Assembly (NCBI GenBank): GCA_030726725.1
Contig: JANRDC010000031.1
Span: 185,233 to 249,232 of the forward strand
DNA: 64,000 nucleotides
Direction of reading: 5' to 3'
DNA from: Flavobacteriaceae bacterium
GTDB taxonomy: Bacteria > Bacteroidota > Bacteroidia > Flavobacteriales > Flavobacteriaceae
Shown: piece by piece, positions 1 to 8,083 of the stretch
How the letters are laid out: each line of letters opens with the position of its first letter
How positions within the stretch are numbered: the first letter of the stretch is position 1
Position numbers and translations under genes: made by a program
Notes under the pieces: generated by a model
Database searches by the model: none
What the model saw: the letters and a program-made list of their open reading frames with translations, nothing else
Told to the model about the DNA's origin: nothing

Positions 1-130
1 TCGCTATGTACACAAAAATACCCCACAAAACACCGATCACTGTGATGATGGTTCGGGTTTTATTTTTTCGTATCGATCCGAAGATCTCCTGCCAGGTGTT
101 GGCGTCTAATAAAAATCTAAAACTACTCAT
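1..130 (-). CDS. ABC transporter permease, N-terminal fragment (MacB/FtsX type)
   Basis: Only the first 43 codons lie in the window; the gene runs off the left edge. Translation from the ATG at 130 gives a short amphipathic N-terminus ([20 protein letters not shown]) followed by RKNKTRT and the start of a hydrophobic helix. This is the typical beginning of a MacB/FtsX permease and resembles the N-terminus of the neighbouring permease ([17 protein letters not shown]). The ATG overlaps the end of the upstream permease by 8 bases, so the two permeases and the ATPase form one transcription unit. I infer a second, paralogous permease of the same exporter. Substrate unknown. Confidence 0.75.
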   Translation of the reverse strand, partial: MSSFRFLLDANTWQEIFGSIRKNKTRTIITVIGVLWGIFVYIA

Positions 131-1352
131 CCCTCAATGCTATAATAGGTTTGATATCCGCTGCTTTTTTAGCAGGAATATAACCCGCTATTCCACCAAA
201 AATGATCAGGACAATGGTAGCTCCGATCGCTACACCTGTATCCACATATGGATTTTTGATAAAATAATCCTCAAGGGTTTCTCCCAAGGCGGTCAATATA
301 GAAATCCCGACTACCATACCTATAAAACCGGATAGTGTCGTGATAAATATGGATTCAAACAAAATGGTATTGATCACTTGGCGGGGCGTTGCACCCAAAG
401 CTTTGCGAATACCCAATTCCTTGGTGCGCTCCTTGACCACAAATACCATGATGTTACTAATCCCGATAATTCCAGCAATCAGCGTTCCAATACTAAAAAA
501 GGAAACTATAATTTGAAGCACCGTGGCAAATTGCTGGTTTTGTTTCAGCTGGTCTGCAACATTTCTGATAAATATACCATTGGGATCGCTGGGACTGATA
601 TACTTTTTCTCCCGGATAAAAGTGCCCAAACTCTTCTCAAAGGCCATGGCTCCTGCATAACCTATCTCAGGTTTAAAACCGACAATAATCTGATCTACTT
701 TATCAGTATTCTTTTCAATCAGCTGAGTGGTGGTATAGGGGGTGTAGATCAAACGCTCTTCGTTGTCTCCGCCCTCATCCTGAAACACACCGACAACTTT
801 ATAGGCAAGGCCCCCTACGTCGATATATGCCCCTAAGGCAGAAGCTCCTTTAAACAAATCTTTTTCAACCATACGGCCAATCACCGCATTTTTGGATCTA
901 GAGCGAATATCTTCTTGATTGATATATCGACCAAACATAATGATTGTTTGCTCGGCAAACTGGTGGGCAGGTGCAACGCCTCGAATCGAGTAGTTGTTGG
1001 ACTCATTGTTGTATTTAACCACAGCCCCTCTGGAGATTCTGGGGGTGACATAAAGCAAAAACGGATCGAAGTTTTTTTGTATATCGGCTAAATCGCTATT
1101 GTCAAACTCAATACGACGTTCAGATTTATACCCTTTATAAGGTTTTGAAGTGCGGCCGGGAAAAAGAAAAAAGGTATTGGTGGCATCATCGTTAAAAAAC
1201 TCGTTAAAGGTGTTTTTTAGTCCGTTGCCAAAACCGAAGAGAACGACAAAAATAAGAATTCCCAGCGCTACCGTAAATCCAGAGAGAAATGTTCTCAGCT
1301 TATTTTTGAGAATGGTGTCAAATATCTCTTTCCAAAGATCTCTATTGAACAT
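123..1352 (-). CDS. ABC transporter permease (MacB/FtsX family)
   Basis: Inner-membrane permease of about 409 residues. It has one N-terminal membrane helix (roughly residues 18-40), a large periplasmic domain of the MacB_PCD type, and three C-terminal helices carrying the FtsX signature region ([20 protein letters not shown]). The reading frame extends upstream into the ATPase gene, but the start at 1352 ([15 protein letters not shown]) matches the family's usual N-terminus and gives an 11-base overlap with the ATPase stop, so I chose it. It follows the ATPase gene 1342-2046 and precedes a second permease. Such trios export lipids, peptides or antibiotics, or act in mechanotransmission with a periplasmic adaptor; no adaptor gene is visible here, so the substrate is unknown. 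Confidence 0.88.
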   Translation of the reverse strand: MFNRDLWKEIFDTILKNKLRTFLSGFTVALGILIFVVLFGFGNGLKNTFNEFFNDDATNTFFLFPGRTSKPYKGYKSERRIEFDNSDLADIQKNFDPFLLYVTPRISRGAVVKYNNESNNYSIRGVAPAHQFAEQTIIMFGRYINQEDIRSRSKNAVIGRMVEKDLFKGASALGAYIDVGGLAYKVVGVFQDEGGDNEERLIYTPYTTTQLIEKNTDKVDQIIVGFKPEIGYAGAMAFEKSLGTFIREKKYISPSDPNGIFIRNVADQLKQNQQFATVLQIIVSFFSIGTLIAGIIGISNIMVFVVKERTKELGIRKALGATPRQVINTILFESIFITTLSGFIGMVVGISILTALGETLEDYFIKNPYVDTGVAIGATIVLIIFGGIAGYIPAKKAADIKPIIALRDE

Positions 1353-2046
1353 ATGCCGATGCGCGTTTTTGGTTGACTTTTTTATCTTCAACAATGACGC
1401 CATCTTTGAGGATGACAACGCGTTTGCACATTTCAGCAATATCCGGCTCGTGGGTAACGACCAGAATCGTATTTCCCTTGTCGTTGATCTGCTGAATCAA
1501 ATCCATTACCTCATAGGATGTTTTGCTATCCAATGCACCGGTCGGTTCATCCGCCAACAAAACTTTAGGTTCTGCGGCCATAGCTCTAGCTATAGCTACT
1601 CTCTGTTTTTGACCCCCGGAAAGCTCGCTGGGCAAGTGCGTAGCCCATGGCTTTAAACCGACTTGATCCAGGTATTCCAGCGCTTTTTCATTGCGCACTT
1701 TTCTAGATACTCTTTGGTAATACAAGGGTAAAGCAACGTTCTCTTGTGCTGTTTTGTAATTGATCAAATTAAATGACTGAAAAACAAATCCCAAGAACTT
1801 ATTTCTGTATTGAGCTGCCTTGGTTTCATTCATGTTTTCAATGGGGACACCATCCAAAACATAAGATCCTGTATCCGCGACATCCAACATACCGAGAATG
1901 TTGAGCAGGGTAGATTTGCCTGAGCCTGAAGACCCCATAATAGCGACTAACTCGCCAGCTTCTACGTTAAAATTGATTCCCTTGAGTACATGAAGGGTAT
2001 TGCTACCCATTTGGTAGGACTTGTGAAGGTCTTTGATTTCAATCAT
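1342..2046 (-). CDS. ABC transporter ATP-binding protein (MacB/LolD type)
   Basis: Cytoplasmic ATPase of 234 residues, normal for the LolD/MacB-nucleotide-binding family. Visible motifs are Walker [10 protein letters not shown] (38-46), the signature LSGGQKQR (142-149), Walker B VLLADEP (162-168) with GALD, and the switch histidine in VVTHE (H199). It powers the two FtsX-type permeases encoded immediately downstream with overlapping reading frames. The family assignment is secure; the transported compound cannot be read from sequence. No convincing promoter motif was found in the 87-base gap between this start and the end of the gene at 2134. Confidence 0.92.
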   Translation of the reverse strand: MIEIKDLHKSYQMGSNTLHVLKGINFNVEAGELVAIMGSSGSGKSTLLNILGMLDVADTGSYVLDGVPIENMNETKAAQYRNKFLGFVFQSFNLINYKTAQENVALPLYYQRVSRKVRNEKALEYLDQVGLKPWATHLPSELSGGQKQRVAIARAMAAEPKVLLADEPTGALDSKTSYEVMDLIQQINDKGNTILVVTHEPDIAEMCKRVVILKDGVIVEDKKVNQKRASAYVQ

Positions 2047-2133
2047 AATGATGCTTTAGCACTAATTAAATAGACGCACAGTGATGAGAAATGTTACAGA
2101 TCACTTAAAATTTATTTGGCTAATATAAGTTCC

Positions 2134-2370
2134 TCAAAACTGCTGGCTCTTTTTTTTCGATAACTTTAACTGTCTGTAGACCGCGTAAAACACCGCACCC
2201 ACCAACAAATAAGGTATGGCCATCAAGTAAACAATACCGTCATTGATCCCTTTGGCCATAGAGTTATCCGCTTCGCTTTCCAGTACAGCGCGGCACATGG
2301 CGCACTGAGCATCAACGTCTTGTATCAAAAACGCACTGATGAATACGGCAAAGACGACACGCTTTTTCAT
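2134..2370 (-). CDS. Small CxxC membrane protein of the oxidase-assembly cluster
   Basis: A 78-residue protein starting at the ATG at 2370, whose ATGA overlaps the stop of the DUF420 gene by 4 bases; the longer upstream frame is only overlap with that gene. It has a signal peptide (residues 1-21, ...DVDA|Q), a CAMC motif at residues 23-26 directly after the predicted cleavage site, and one membrane helix (about 47-66) followed by a lysine-rich tail. The CxxC would therefore sit in the periplasm next to the membrane. I do not recognise a named family; I believe similar small proteins occur beside DUF420 and SCO genes in other Bacteroidota. A role in copper or heme delivery or thiol reduction for cytochrome oxidase is inference from position alone. 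Confidence 0.7.
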   Translation of the reverse strand: MKKRVVFAVFISAFLIQDVDAQCAMCRAVLESEADNSMAKGINDGIVYLMAIPYLLVGAVFYAVYRQLKLSKKKSQQF

Positions 2371-2894
2371 ACGTAATAAGGGGCGATCATCAAATAGACA
2401 ATCACTCCAGTAACAGCCACATATAGCCACACTGGAAATGTGTATCTAGCCCACTTTTTGTGGGCTTCAAAATCTTTTAAATACGTTTTTGAATAAGACA
2501 CCAACACCATGGGAATGACCGCTATAGACAACAAAATATGGCTGATTAAAATAAAATAATACAGGGCCTTAACCCAACCTGTTCCCCCGAAAGGTGTGGG
2601 ATCTGAAGTCATGTGGTAAGCGATATACATCAATAAAAAAAGCAGCGAAAGAACAATAGCTGTAGTCATCAACCGCTCGTGCAATTTCCTTTGACCATTT
2701 TTTATCGCCCAAACAGCCATGACCAAAACCAAAGCTGTTATCGCGTTAATTCCGGCATAAATGGGCGGAAGAAAAGATAGTGGAGCTACATCGGGAATAC
2801 GCACCATAAATAATATAGCCACCACTATTGGAATAGCTACAGAAGTAACCGCGATCAGTGCCTGGATACTCTTTGAGTTTATTGGTTGTTCCAT
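2367..2894 (-). CDS. DUF420 membrane protein (YozB/CtaM-like)
   Basis: A 175-residue polytopic protein with about five membrane helices (near residues 12-30, 39-62, 72-91, 108-130 and 148-170). The pattern and the conserved histidines (HERL near residue 74, AYHMTSD, SHILLS) fit the DUF420 family. Family members YozB in Bacillus and CtaM in Staphylococcus lie beside oxidase genes, and CtaM is needed for heme-A-type oxidase maturation; that is knowledge of the family, not of this protein. The gene starts 16 bases inside the end of the SCO gene and overlaps the next gene by 4 bases, so it is translationally coupled in an oxidase-assembly operon. Confidence 0.82.
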   Translation of the reverse strand: MEQPINSKSIQALIAVTSVAIPIVVAILFMVRIPDVAPLSFLPPIYAGINAITALVLVMAVWAIKNGQRKLHERLMTTAIVLSLLFLLMYIAYHMTSDPTPFGGTGWVKALYYFILISHILLSIAVIPMVLVSYSKTYLKDFEAHKKWARYTFPVWLYVAVTGVIVYLMIAPYYV

Positions 2895-3613
2895 GGGTTT
2901 TCTTTAAGCAGTTTTTTAATGTCTTGAATTAACGGAATAAGTTGGGAAGTTTCCCCAAATTCGTCTACTGGTGCATCTTCGGCGATAAATCCCCTATAGT
3001 AGATAATTGGATTGCCAAAATCGTCATTGCGCGATCGCAAATAACCTTGAGCATCCACCAAGGCAAATAATCCCGCATGCTCAAATCCACCGGGGGCATC
3101 TGGAAGCTGAGTGGCAAAGATGTTAAACCCCTCATTGGCCAGTTGATACACCTCGGCTTGAGGACCATTGAGGAAATGCCAATCCGTATCCGTTACTCCA
3201 TAGCGTTCGGCGTAAGCTTTTAACACCTCAGGTGTGTCGTTCTGAGGGTCAATAGATATGGAGACAATAGAAACCGGTTCATCGCCAAAGGTATCGTGGA
3301 CTGTTTTGAGATTGGTGCTCATCACAGGACATATCGTGGGACACGAAGTAAAAAAAAAGTCAATGACATAAACACGACCCAACAGATCTTGATCGGTGAT
3401 CAACAAACTGTCTTGGTTGTAAAAAGCAAAGGGTGGCACCTTTCTTTTGGTTCCATTCAGCTCGATGTAAGACAGCGGTGTTCTGGCCAATAAATCCTCT
3501 TGCTCCACGCCGCCATCAGTGGATAAACGCTCAGAAATAAGCGGAATAAATATCCAGGCAAAGACAGCTACCACAACAAGTAAAAACCAATAAGCAGGTT
3601 TGATTTTTTTCAT
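2879..3613 (-). CDS. SCO1/SenC family copper chaperone for cytochrome oxidase
   Basis: Membrane-anchored periplasmic thioredoxin-fold protein of 244 residues. One N-terminal helix (about 7-25) precedes the SCO domain. All copper ligands are present: C91 and C95 in TSCPTICP and the distal histidine H179 in GGFEHAGLF; the loop SIDPQNDTPE after the second strand is typical. SCO proteins reduce and metallate the CuA site of subunit II, encoded here at 25517-26614. The gene abuts the SCO-like gene upstream (its stop at 3614 touches this start) and overlaps the DUF420 gene downstream, so the three are probably one transcript. Confidence 0.93.
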   Translation of the reverse strand: MKKIKPAYWFLLVVVAVFAWIFIPLISERLSTDGGVEQEDLLARTPLSYIELNGTKRKVPPFAFYNQDSLLITDQDLLGRVYVIDFFFTSCPTICPVMSTNLKTVHDTFGDEPVSIVSISIDPQNDTPEVLKAYAERYGVTDTDWHFLNGPQAEVYQLANEGFNIFATQLPDAPGGFEHAGLFALVDAQGYLRSRNDDFGNPIIYYRGFIAEDAPVDEFGETSQLIPLIQDIKKLLKENPWNNQ

Positions 3614-4234
3614 TTATCTACCGTTATTCTTCTTAAGTGCCATGCGGTATTCAGCCAGCAGGATTTTTACATCATCTACCATGTACTTGCTTAAATCAGC
3701 TACCGAAGTAGCATCGTAGCGCGCATAGGGATAATCTGAGTCGTCTGGGGTTCTTCCGCGCACCATTCTATCCTTGTCAATGATAAACACATAATTAGAC
3801 CCGCCATCGTCATTTAATTGATCTCCTGGGCTCAATGCCGAAAACATAGAGGAAACCTGTGTTTCAGTGGCCGGTACAAAAAACCAATGACTCAAATCCA
3901 CCAACTCACCTAACTGAGCCTTAAGTTCAGCTACTGCTTGTTCTTGAGCGGGGTCAAAGTACAAGACTACCTGAAAATCTTTAAACTCGTGAAAACGCTT
4001 ATAAATCTTTTCATTCAGGTTGGAAGAAAATGCTTTTTTGAGGGATACACGATCGCCTAAAAACCCGAGAATGGTGATTTTCTGATCCAGTTCTATACCT
4101 TGAGCCTCAAATGGTGTGGGACTGACGACTGGCAAACGACCAAAATTGTTAATTCCTGAGGCGAAAAAAAGATAAGCCACCAAAGGGATCACAAAGAGCA
4201 CAAAAAGGACAAAACGCTTCTGAAAATGCTGCAT
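3614..4234 (-). CDS. Membrane-anchored SCO-like protein lacking the copper site
   Basis: A 206-residue protein with a single N-terminal membrane helix (about 7-26) and a periplasmic domain. The order of segments resembles the adjacent SCO protein: a strand ITILGFLGD where SCO has VYVIDFFFTS, a helix NLNEKIYKRFHEF where SCO has NLKTVHDTF, a strand FQVVLYFDPAQE where SCO has VSIVSISIDPQND, and YVFIIDKDRMVRGR where SCO has GLFALVDAQGYLRSR. The CxxxC cysteines and the distal histidine are absent, so it should bind no copper in the SCO manner. I infer a divergent SCO/thioredoxin-fold paralogue serving as an assembly partner. TATTTTTG, a possible -7 box, lies only 5 bases upstream of the ATG (4239-4246). 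Confidence 0.7.
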   Translation of the reverse strand: MQHFQKRFVLFVLFVIPLVAYLFFASGINNFGRLPVVSPTPFEAQGIELDQKITILGFLGDRVSLKKAFSSNLNEKIYKRFHEFKDFQVVLYFDPAQEQAVAELKAQLGELVDLSHWFFVPATETQVSSMFSALSPGDQLNDDGGSNYVFIIDKDRMVRGRTPDDSDYPYARYDATSVADLSKYMVDDVKILLAEYRMALKKNNGR

Positions 4235-4244
4235 GGTACAAAAA

Positions 4245-4272
4245 TAAAAAAAGCGGCCCGAAACCGCTTTTA
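4245..4272 (-). terminator. Intrinsic terminator after the subunit IV gene
   Basis: A 7-bp stem AAAGCGG/CCGCTTT with a 7-base loop is followed, on the minus strand, by a run of T. It separates the ctaB-subunit III-subunit IV unit from the downstream SCO cluster. Confidence 0.75.
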
Positions 4273-4289
4273 TTTAAATAGGGAATTGA

Positions 4290-4673
4290 TTAAAAATTCC
4301 ATTTTATAAATCCGTTGGCATAGGTATCATACACATAGCCGCCTTCGATCAAAAGCAAAGTGGTCAAGTAAGCGATCAAAAACACCGCTGTCCAAACCAC
4401 AGATCTTCTCAAACCTGTTTTCTCGTCGCGCAAGTGCATAAAGTCCCAGGCGATGTAGTAAGCTTTCACGAGGGTTAAACCAATAAAAATCCAGTTCAAC
4501 AACTTCATGCCCAGCAAAGGAGTCTGCACCAAAAAAGCTGGTTTAATAATACCTAAAGCCACTTCAACTGCGGTGATCAAACTCAAGAAGATTAAAACAC
4601 CCCAAATCTTTTGAACGTTGTTCTTAAAAGTTACCGCTCCGCGGAAAATCGATAATTTATGTTCGTGTGCCAT
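4290..4673 (-). CDS. Cytochrome c oxidase subunit IV (CyoD/CtaF-like)
   Basis: A 127-residue protein with three membrane helices (about 24-44, 56-78 and 90-112), as in small fourth subunits of bacterial aa3/caa3 and bo3 oxidases. The segment KAYYIAWDFMHLRDE in the second-third helix region is a hallmark (YYIxxxFMHL). It lies 17 bases after the longer subunit III gene and before a terminator, making it the last gene of the ctaB unit. The subunit stabilises the oxidase rather than carrying a redox centre. Confidence 0.87.
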   Translation of the reverse strand: MAHEHKLSIFRGAVTFKNNVQKIWGVLIFLSLITAVEVALGIIKPAFLVQTPLLGMKLLNWIFIGLTLVKAYYIAWDFMHLRDEKTGLRRSVVWTAVFLIAYLTTLLLIEGGYVYDTYANGFIKWNF

Positions 4674-4690
4674 ATAAAATTGGAGCTAAA

Positions 4691-5665
4691 TTATACCAAG
4701 TAAAAGAAGGTGAATACAAATACCCATACAAGATCTACAAAGTGCCAGTACAAACCAACTTTTTCAACCATCTCGTAGTGTTTTCTCTTTTCGTAGGTGC
4801 CCAAAAGCACATTGAAAAATATGATCACATTGATCATCACACCAGAGAATACGTGGAACCCGTGGAAACCAGTGATAAAGAAAAAGAAGTCGGCAAATAA
4901 ACGGTGTCCGTATTCGTTGCGGATCAGGTTTGCACCTTCAACGACATGAATACCATTGGCCAGTGCTTCGATGGATCCGGTTCTATCCAAAATTGTTTTC
5001 TCTCCCTCCTCATTGATGGTCTCTGTGCGCACCAATACATTTTCGTGTGCAGCTAGACCTGCCTGAACATCAGCTACTGTATAGTTGGGCAATGCGCCCT
5101 CTTCTTCAAACCAAACCCCGTTTTTATTGAGGTGTTGGGTGCGCTCAGTTTCAGAAGCTTCCACAAAGTCGTGGAGGGCGATCTGATGACCGGTTTCAGC
5201 ATCTACAAACTGAAGAATTCTTCCGCCTTTGGTTTCAACTGCTCCGTATTCGCCTTTGATAAATGTGGCCCATTCCCATGCTTGAGAACCGACGAAAATC
5301 GCACCACCAATAATGGTGAGCAGCATATACAGCGCTACTTTAGACTTTCTCATGTGGTGACCCGCATCAACCGCCAACACCATGGTTACCGATGACATGA
5401 TCAAAACAAAGGTCATAAAGGCGACGTAATACATCGGGTAGTTACCATGGAAAAAGGGAACGTGGGTAAAAACCTGATCAGCAATAGGCCAAATCTCAAT
5501 GAATTTAAATCTTGAAAAACCGTACGAAACCAAGAATGCAGAAAAAGTAAGCGCATCAGAAAGGATGAAAAACCACATCATCATTTTCCCATAACTCGCG
5601 TTAAGAGGTTCATTTCCGCCGCCCCAAACCTTTGCCGGTTGGTGATTAGCTACCGCTGTCTCCAT
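4691..5665 (-). CDS. Cytochrome c oxidase subunit III, long form with extramembrane insert
   Basis: Integral membrane subunit III of 324 residues, considerably longer than the 190-270 usual for bacterial versions. Conserved features are the WFFILSDALTFSAF helix near residue 31, AWEW (E131), and the C-terminal HRLFADFFFFITGFHGFHV and YWHFVDLVWVFVFTFFYL segments. Between about residues 138 and 252 a hydrophilic insert of about 115 residues interrupts the helix bundle. Subunit III supports proton uptake and stability of subunit I. It is preceded by a shorter subunit III gene and followed by subunit IV. A TAAATTTG motif at 5693-5700 may provide an additional promoter. Confidence 0.92.
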   Translation of the reverse strand: METAVANHQPAKVWGGGNEPLNASYGKMMMWFFILSDALTFSAFLVSYGFSRFKFIEIWPIADQVFTHVPFFHGNYPMYYVAFMTFVLIMSSVTMVLAVDAGHHMRKSKVALYMLLTIIGGAIFVGSQAWEWATFIKGEYGAVETKGGRILQFVDAETGHQIALHDFVEASETERTQHLNKNGVWFEEEGALPNYTVADVQAGLAAHENVLVRTETINEEGEKTILDRTGSIEALANGIHVVEGANLIRNEYGHRLFADFFFFITGFHGFHVFSGVMINVIIFFNVLLGTYEKRKHYEMVEKVGLYWHFVDLVWVFVFTFFYLV

Positions 5666-5692
5666 AAAAAGGATGAATTATATTAACGTTGA

Positions 5693-5700
5693 CAAATTTA
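5693..5700 (-). promoter_or_regulatory. Possible -7 box before the long subunit III gene
   Basis: On the minus strand the sequence TAAATTTG matches the Bacteroidota -7 consensus TAnnTTTG and lies 27 bases upstream of the ATG at 5665. I see no TTG at the expected -33 distance, so this is a half-site prediction. Confidence 0.35.
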
Positions 5701-5731
5701 CTTTTTTTTAGGAACTGAGCCGAGCCGATGT

Positions 5732-6307
5732 TTAAAAAAAATAAAAAAACAACAGCAGGTACAACCAGAGAACATCTACAAAATGCCAAAAGGTGGCGCC
5801 GAGCTCGAAACCAAGTGTATTATCAGGTGTGTAACGACCTTTAAGGTGTTGAATCAGGACCACCAACAGGGATATCCAACCAGCAGCTAAGTGCACTAAG
5901 TGTACTGCTGCAATCAAGTAAACAAAAGAAATAGTGACATTGCTGGTCGGTCCAGTCAGGTAGTAACCCATACCAATCAACTGATTAAACCCAACAAACT
6001 GCAAATAAGCAAAAACTAAACCCAACATCAAAGTCCCCAACAGCATAAGCGTTACAGACTTGCGCTGACCGGAAAGCAACTGTCTTTTTGCTGCGATCAA
6101 CAATGCGCTGCTCAACACAATGACCGCTGCTGAAAACCAGAAAGCCGAAGGAATTTCAAAACTTTCCAACCAATCTTTGCGGTTGCTACTGACCACAAAT
6201 GCGGATGTCCATCCAGCAAATCCCATCACCATACTGATGATCCCAAACCAGAGCATCATTTTCTTGGCCCTGATCTGTTTTTCCATTAATTCAGTGTCTT
6301 GACTCAT
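5732..6307 (-). CDS. Cytochrome c oxidase subunit III, short form
   Basis: A 191-residue subunit III paralogue with five predicted helices; its C-terminus (TFWHFVDVLWLYLLLFFYF) is the family signature. The start at 6307 (MSQDTELMEK) gives a 4-base ATGA overlap with ctaB; a longer upstream frame is out-of-frame shadow of ctaB. Tandem short and long subunit III genes after ctaB are, as far as I know, a common arrangement in Bacteroidota. The hydrophilic insert of the long form is absent. Whether both are in one complex or in alternative complexes cannot be told from sequence. Confidence 0.9.
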   Translation of the reverse strand: MSQDTELMEKQIRAKKMMLWFGIISMVMGFAGWTSAFVVSSNRKDWLESFEIPSAFWFSAAVIVLSSALLIAAKRQLLSGQRKSVTLMLLGTLMLGLVFAYLQFVGFNQLIGMGYYLTGPTSNVTISFVYLIAAVHLVHLAAGWISLLVVLIQHLKGRYTPDNTLGFELGATFWHFVDVLWLYLLLFFYFF

Positions 6308-7203
6308 ATCCATCGATCTAAAACGTAAATTACTTGTACTGCTGAAATATAAAACACACTGGCCAACATCAATTTTTTGGCCGATGCATTGCTGCGATTC
6401 ATAAATAGCTGCACCCCGTAATAAGCCATCACCAAGCCCAATACAGTGATCACACCTGCTGCAGTCAAGGAAAGCGTCAGTACTCCAGTCACCCCAAAAA
6501 CAGGGATAATAGCCACCAACATCATCCAAATGATATAGACCAATATCAGTGCAGCTGAAGTGGTGTCTTTTTTTCTGGTGGGTAACAGGGCAAATCCTCC
6601 CCTTTGGTAATCTTCGTCCAACATCCAAGCCAAAGCCCAGAAATGAGGAAACTGCCAAAAGAATTGAACCATAAACAATGTGCCTGGTTCTATACCAAAT
6701 GAATTAGTAGCCGCCACCCAACCCAACATAAATGGAATAGCTCCGGGTATAGCACCCACAAAAACAGCCAATGGCGTTTTTGTTTTGAGCGGGGTGTAAA
6801 CCCCTGCGTATAACACTACGGAGAGCAATCCAAAAAGAGCTGTTTTCGGATTTAAGGCCCAAAGGGACAATCCGCCGATCAAAGTCATCACTAAGGCCCA
6901 TACCAAGGCCGCTTTCACAGACATCCTACCTGCAGGAAGCGGTCTGTTCTGAGTGCGTTTCATCAAGGCGTCCAAGCGGCACTCAATCACTTGATTGTAC
7001 GCATTTGAGGCACCCACTAAGGCGTATCCACCAACACAAAGCAACAACAAATCAACAAGTATCCAAGAATCCACAGCCAGTGCGTAACCTGCAAGCGCTG
7101 AAAAGACAACACTAATGGCCAACCTAGCTTTAGTGATTTCTTTAAAATCCGCCCAAACGAGGATAGGTGCAGCTTCTAATGTGGCAGGCCGTGGTGAATT
7201 CAT
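6304..7203 (-). CDS. ctaB: Protoheme IX farnesyltransferase (heme O synthase)
   Basis: UbiA-family membrane prenyltransferase of 299 residues that attaches a farnesyl group to protoheme IX to make heme O, the precursor of heme A for CtaD. The first prenyl-diphosphate motif is NQVIECRLD (N70, E74, D78) followed by MKRTQNRPLPAG; the second region is DEDYQRGG. About nine helices are predicted. The ATG at 7203 (MNSPRPATLEAAP) was chosen over an upstream in-frame start because a strong promoter -7 box at 7220-7227 lies between them. It is the first gene of the ctaB-subunit III-subunit III-subunit IV unit. No heme A synthase gene is seen in the window. Confidence 0.94.
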   Translation of the reverse strand: MNSPRPATLEAAPILVWADFKEITKARLAISVVFSALAGYALAVDSWILVDLLLLCVGGYALVGASNAYNQVIECRLDALMKRTQNRPLPAGRMSVKAALVWALVMTLIGGLSLWALNPKTALFGLLSVVLYAGVYTPLKTKTPLAVFVGAIPGAIPFMLGWVAATNSFGIEPGTLFMVQFFWQFPHFWALAWMLDEDYQRGGFALLPTRKKDTTSAALILVYIIWMMLVAIIPVFGVTGVLTLSLTAAGVITVLGLVMAYYGVQLFMNRSNASAKKLMLASVFYISAVQVIYVLDRWI

Positions 7204-7219
7204 CGAAAAAATTATGGGG

Positions 7220-7250
7220 CAAATATAAGGTTGATTCACGCCATAACCAA
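7220..7250 (-). promoter_or_regulatory. Promoter of the ctaB unit (TTG-N20-TATATTTG)
   Basis: On the minus strand TTG (7250-7248) and TATATTTG (7227-7220) are 20 bases apart, matching the Bacteroidota housekeeping promoter. The -7 box ends 16 bases before the ctaB ATG, giving a very short leader. Confidence 0.7.
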
Positions 7251-7274
7251 CAATAAACCACCAAAGTAAATCAA

Positions 7275-7304
7275 TAAAAAAGGGCCCTGTTCAGGGCCCT
7301 TTTT
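7275..7304 (-). terminator. Intrinsic terminator after tonB
   Basis: The stem AGGGCCCT-GTTC-AGGGCCCT (7281-7300) is flanked by A and T runs, so it can terminate in both directions; on the minus strand it immediately follows the tonB stop codon and precedes the ctaB promoter. Confidence 0.85.
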
Positions 7305-8018
7305 TTATTGAAGTTTAAAGGTAATCGGAATGCTGAATGGTACTTTAACCGGTCTTCCTCTTTGCTTACCTGGAGTCATTTTAGGCAATAACTTGATAAT
7401 TCTGTAAGCCTCAGCTTCTAAGTTTTTGTCTGGTCCTCTGTATTTAATCTCACCAATACTTCCGTCTTTCTGGATGGTAAACATCACATTTACACGGCCT
7501 TGAACACCCATTTCTTGGGCGATCTCTGGATATCTAAAGTTTTTTCTGATGTGCTTTTGCATCTGCTCGTTAAAGCAATCGCGGATAGCAGCAGCACCTT
7601 TGGCTTTTTCACAACCAGGGAATACTGGTACATCCTCAATGACAGCAAATGGAATAGAGACATCTTCTTCAACTTCATCAACCACTAGGTCATCAATTTC
7701 AACGACTTTGTCTTGTGAAGACTCGGTAGACTCAATCACTGTCTCTTTTACCTCAGCTTCATCCTCAACTACTTCGATAATCTCAGGAGCAGCTGGTGGT
7801 GGTGGAGGTGGCGGCGTTTTGAAATCCGGAGTTAACGGAACTTCTTCGTCGAGTAACTCCTCTACATTTTGACTGTAGTCTCCGTAATTTTCAGACTTGT
7901 CATATTTTTTCCACTCGAGCGCTCTCCATGAAATGAGCGTTACCAAGGCTAAACCTATGGCAAAATACAGACCGCTATTCTTGGTCAAATCTGCTTTAGG
8001 GCTCTTCTTAGGTTCCAT
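7305..8018 (-). CDS. TonB family energy-transducing protein
   Basis: A 237-residue protein with one N-terminal membrane anchor (about 16-33), an acidic periplasmic linker containing seven consecutive prolines (69-75), and a TonB C-terminal domain (about 150-237) with NFRYPEIAQEMGVQGRVNV and a C-terminal VPFSIPITFKL strand. Two cysteines (PGCEK and RDCFN) before the C-terminal domain may form a disulfide, common in Bacteroidota TonB proteins. It couples proton motive force through ExbB/ExbD to outer-membrane receptors; an ExbB/ExbD set is encoded at 58732-61116 but not adjacent. It is the last gene of the maeB-ruvA-sprA-gcvH-vanZ series, with a 65-base gap upstream. Confidence 0.9.
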   Translation of the reverse strand: MEPKKSPKADLTKNSGLYFAIGLALVTLISWRALEWKKYDKSENYGDYSQNVEELLDEEVPLTPDFKTPPPPPPPAAPEIIEVVEDEAEVKETVIESTESSQDKVVEIDDLVVDEVEEDVSIPFAVIEDVPVFPGCEKAKGAAAIRDCFNEQMQKHIRKNFRYPEIAQEMGVQGRVNVMFTIQKDGSIGEIKYRGPDKNLEAEAYRIIKLLPKMTPGKQRGRPVKVPFSIPITFKLQ

Positions 8019-8083
8019 AGTTGTTGAATTAAGTTGTGGCTAATTTAAAACTTTATTTTGCATATACGCAATGGGGCATCAAT

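Noticed and set aside
6..335. Plus-strand open frame of 109 codons at the left edge
   Set aside because: It runs antisense to two ABC permease genes that have clear homology, and its own product has no recognisable features.
5732..6658. Extended subunit III frame of 308 codons suggesting a fused N-terminal domain
   Set aside because: The extra 117 codons overlap ctaB in another frame and give a composition unlike a protein domain; the ATGA overlap at 6304-6307 gives the correct start.
7549..7872. Plus-strand frame of 107 codons opposite tonB, rich in serine and glycine
   Set aside because: It is the antisense of the proline run and acidic linker of TonB, which produces Gly/Ser/Thr codons on the other strand.
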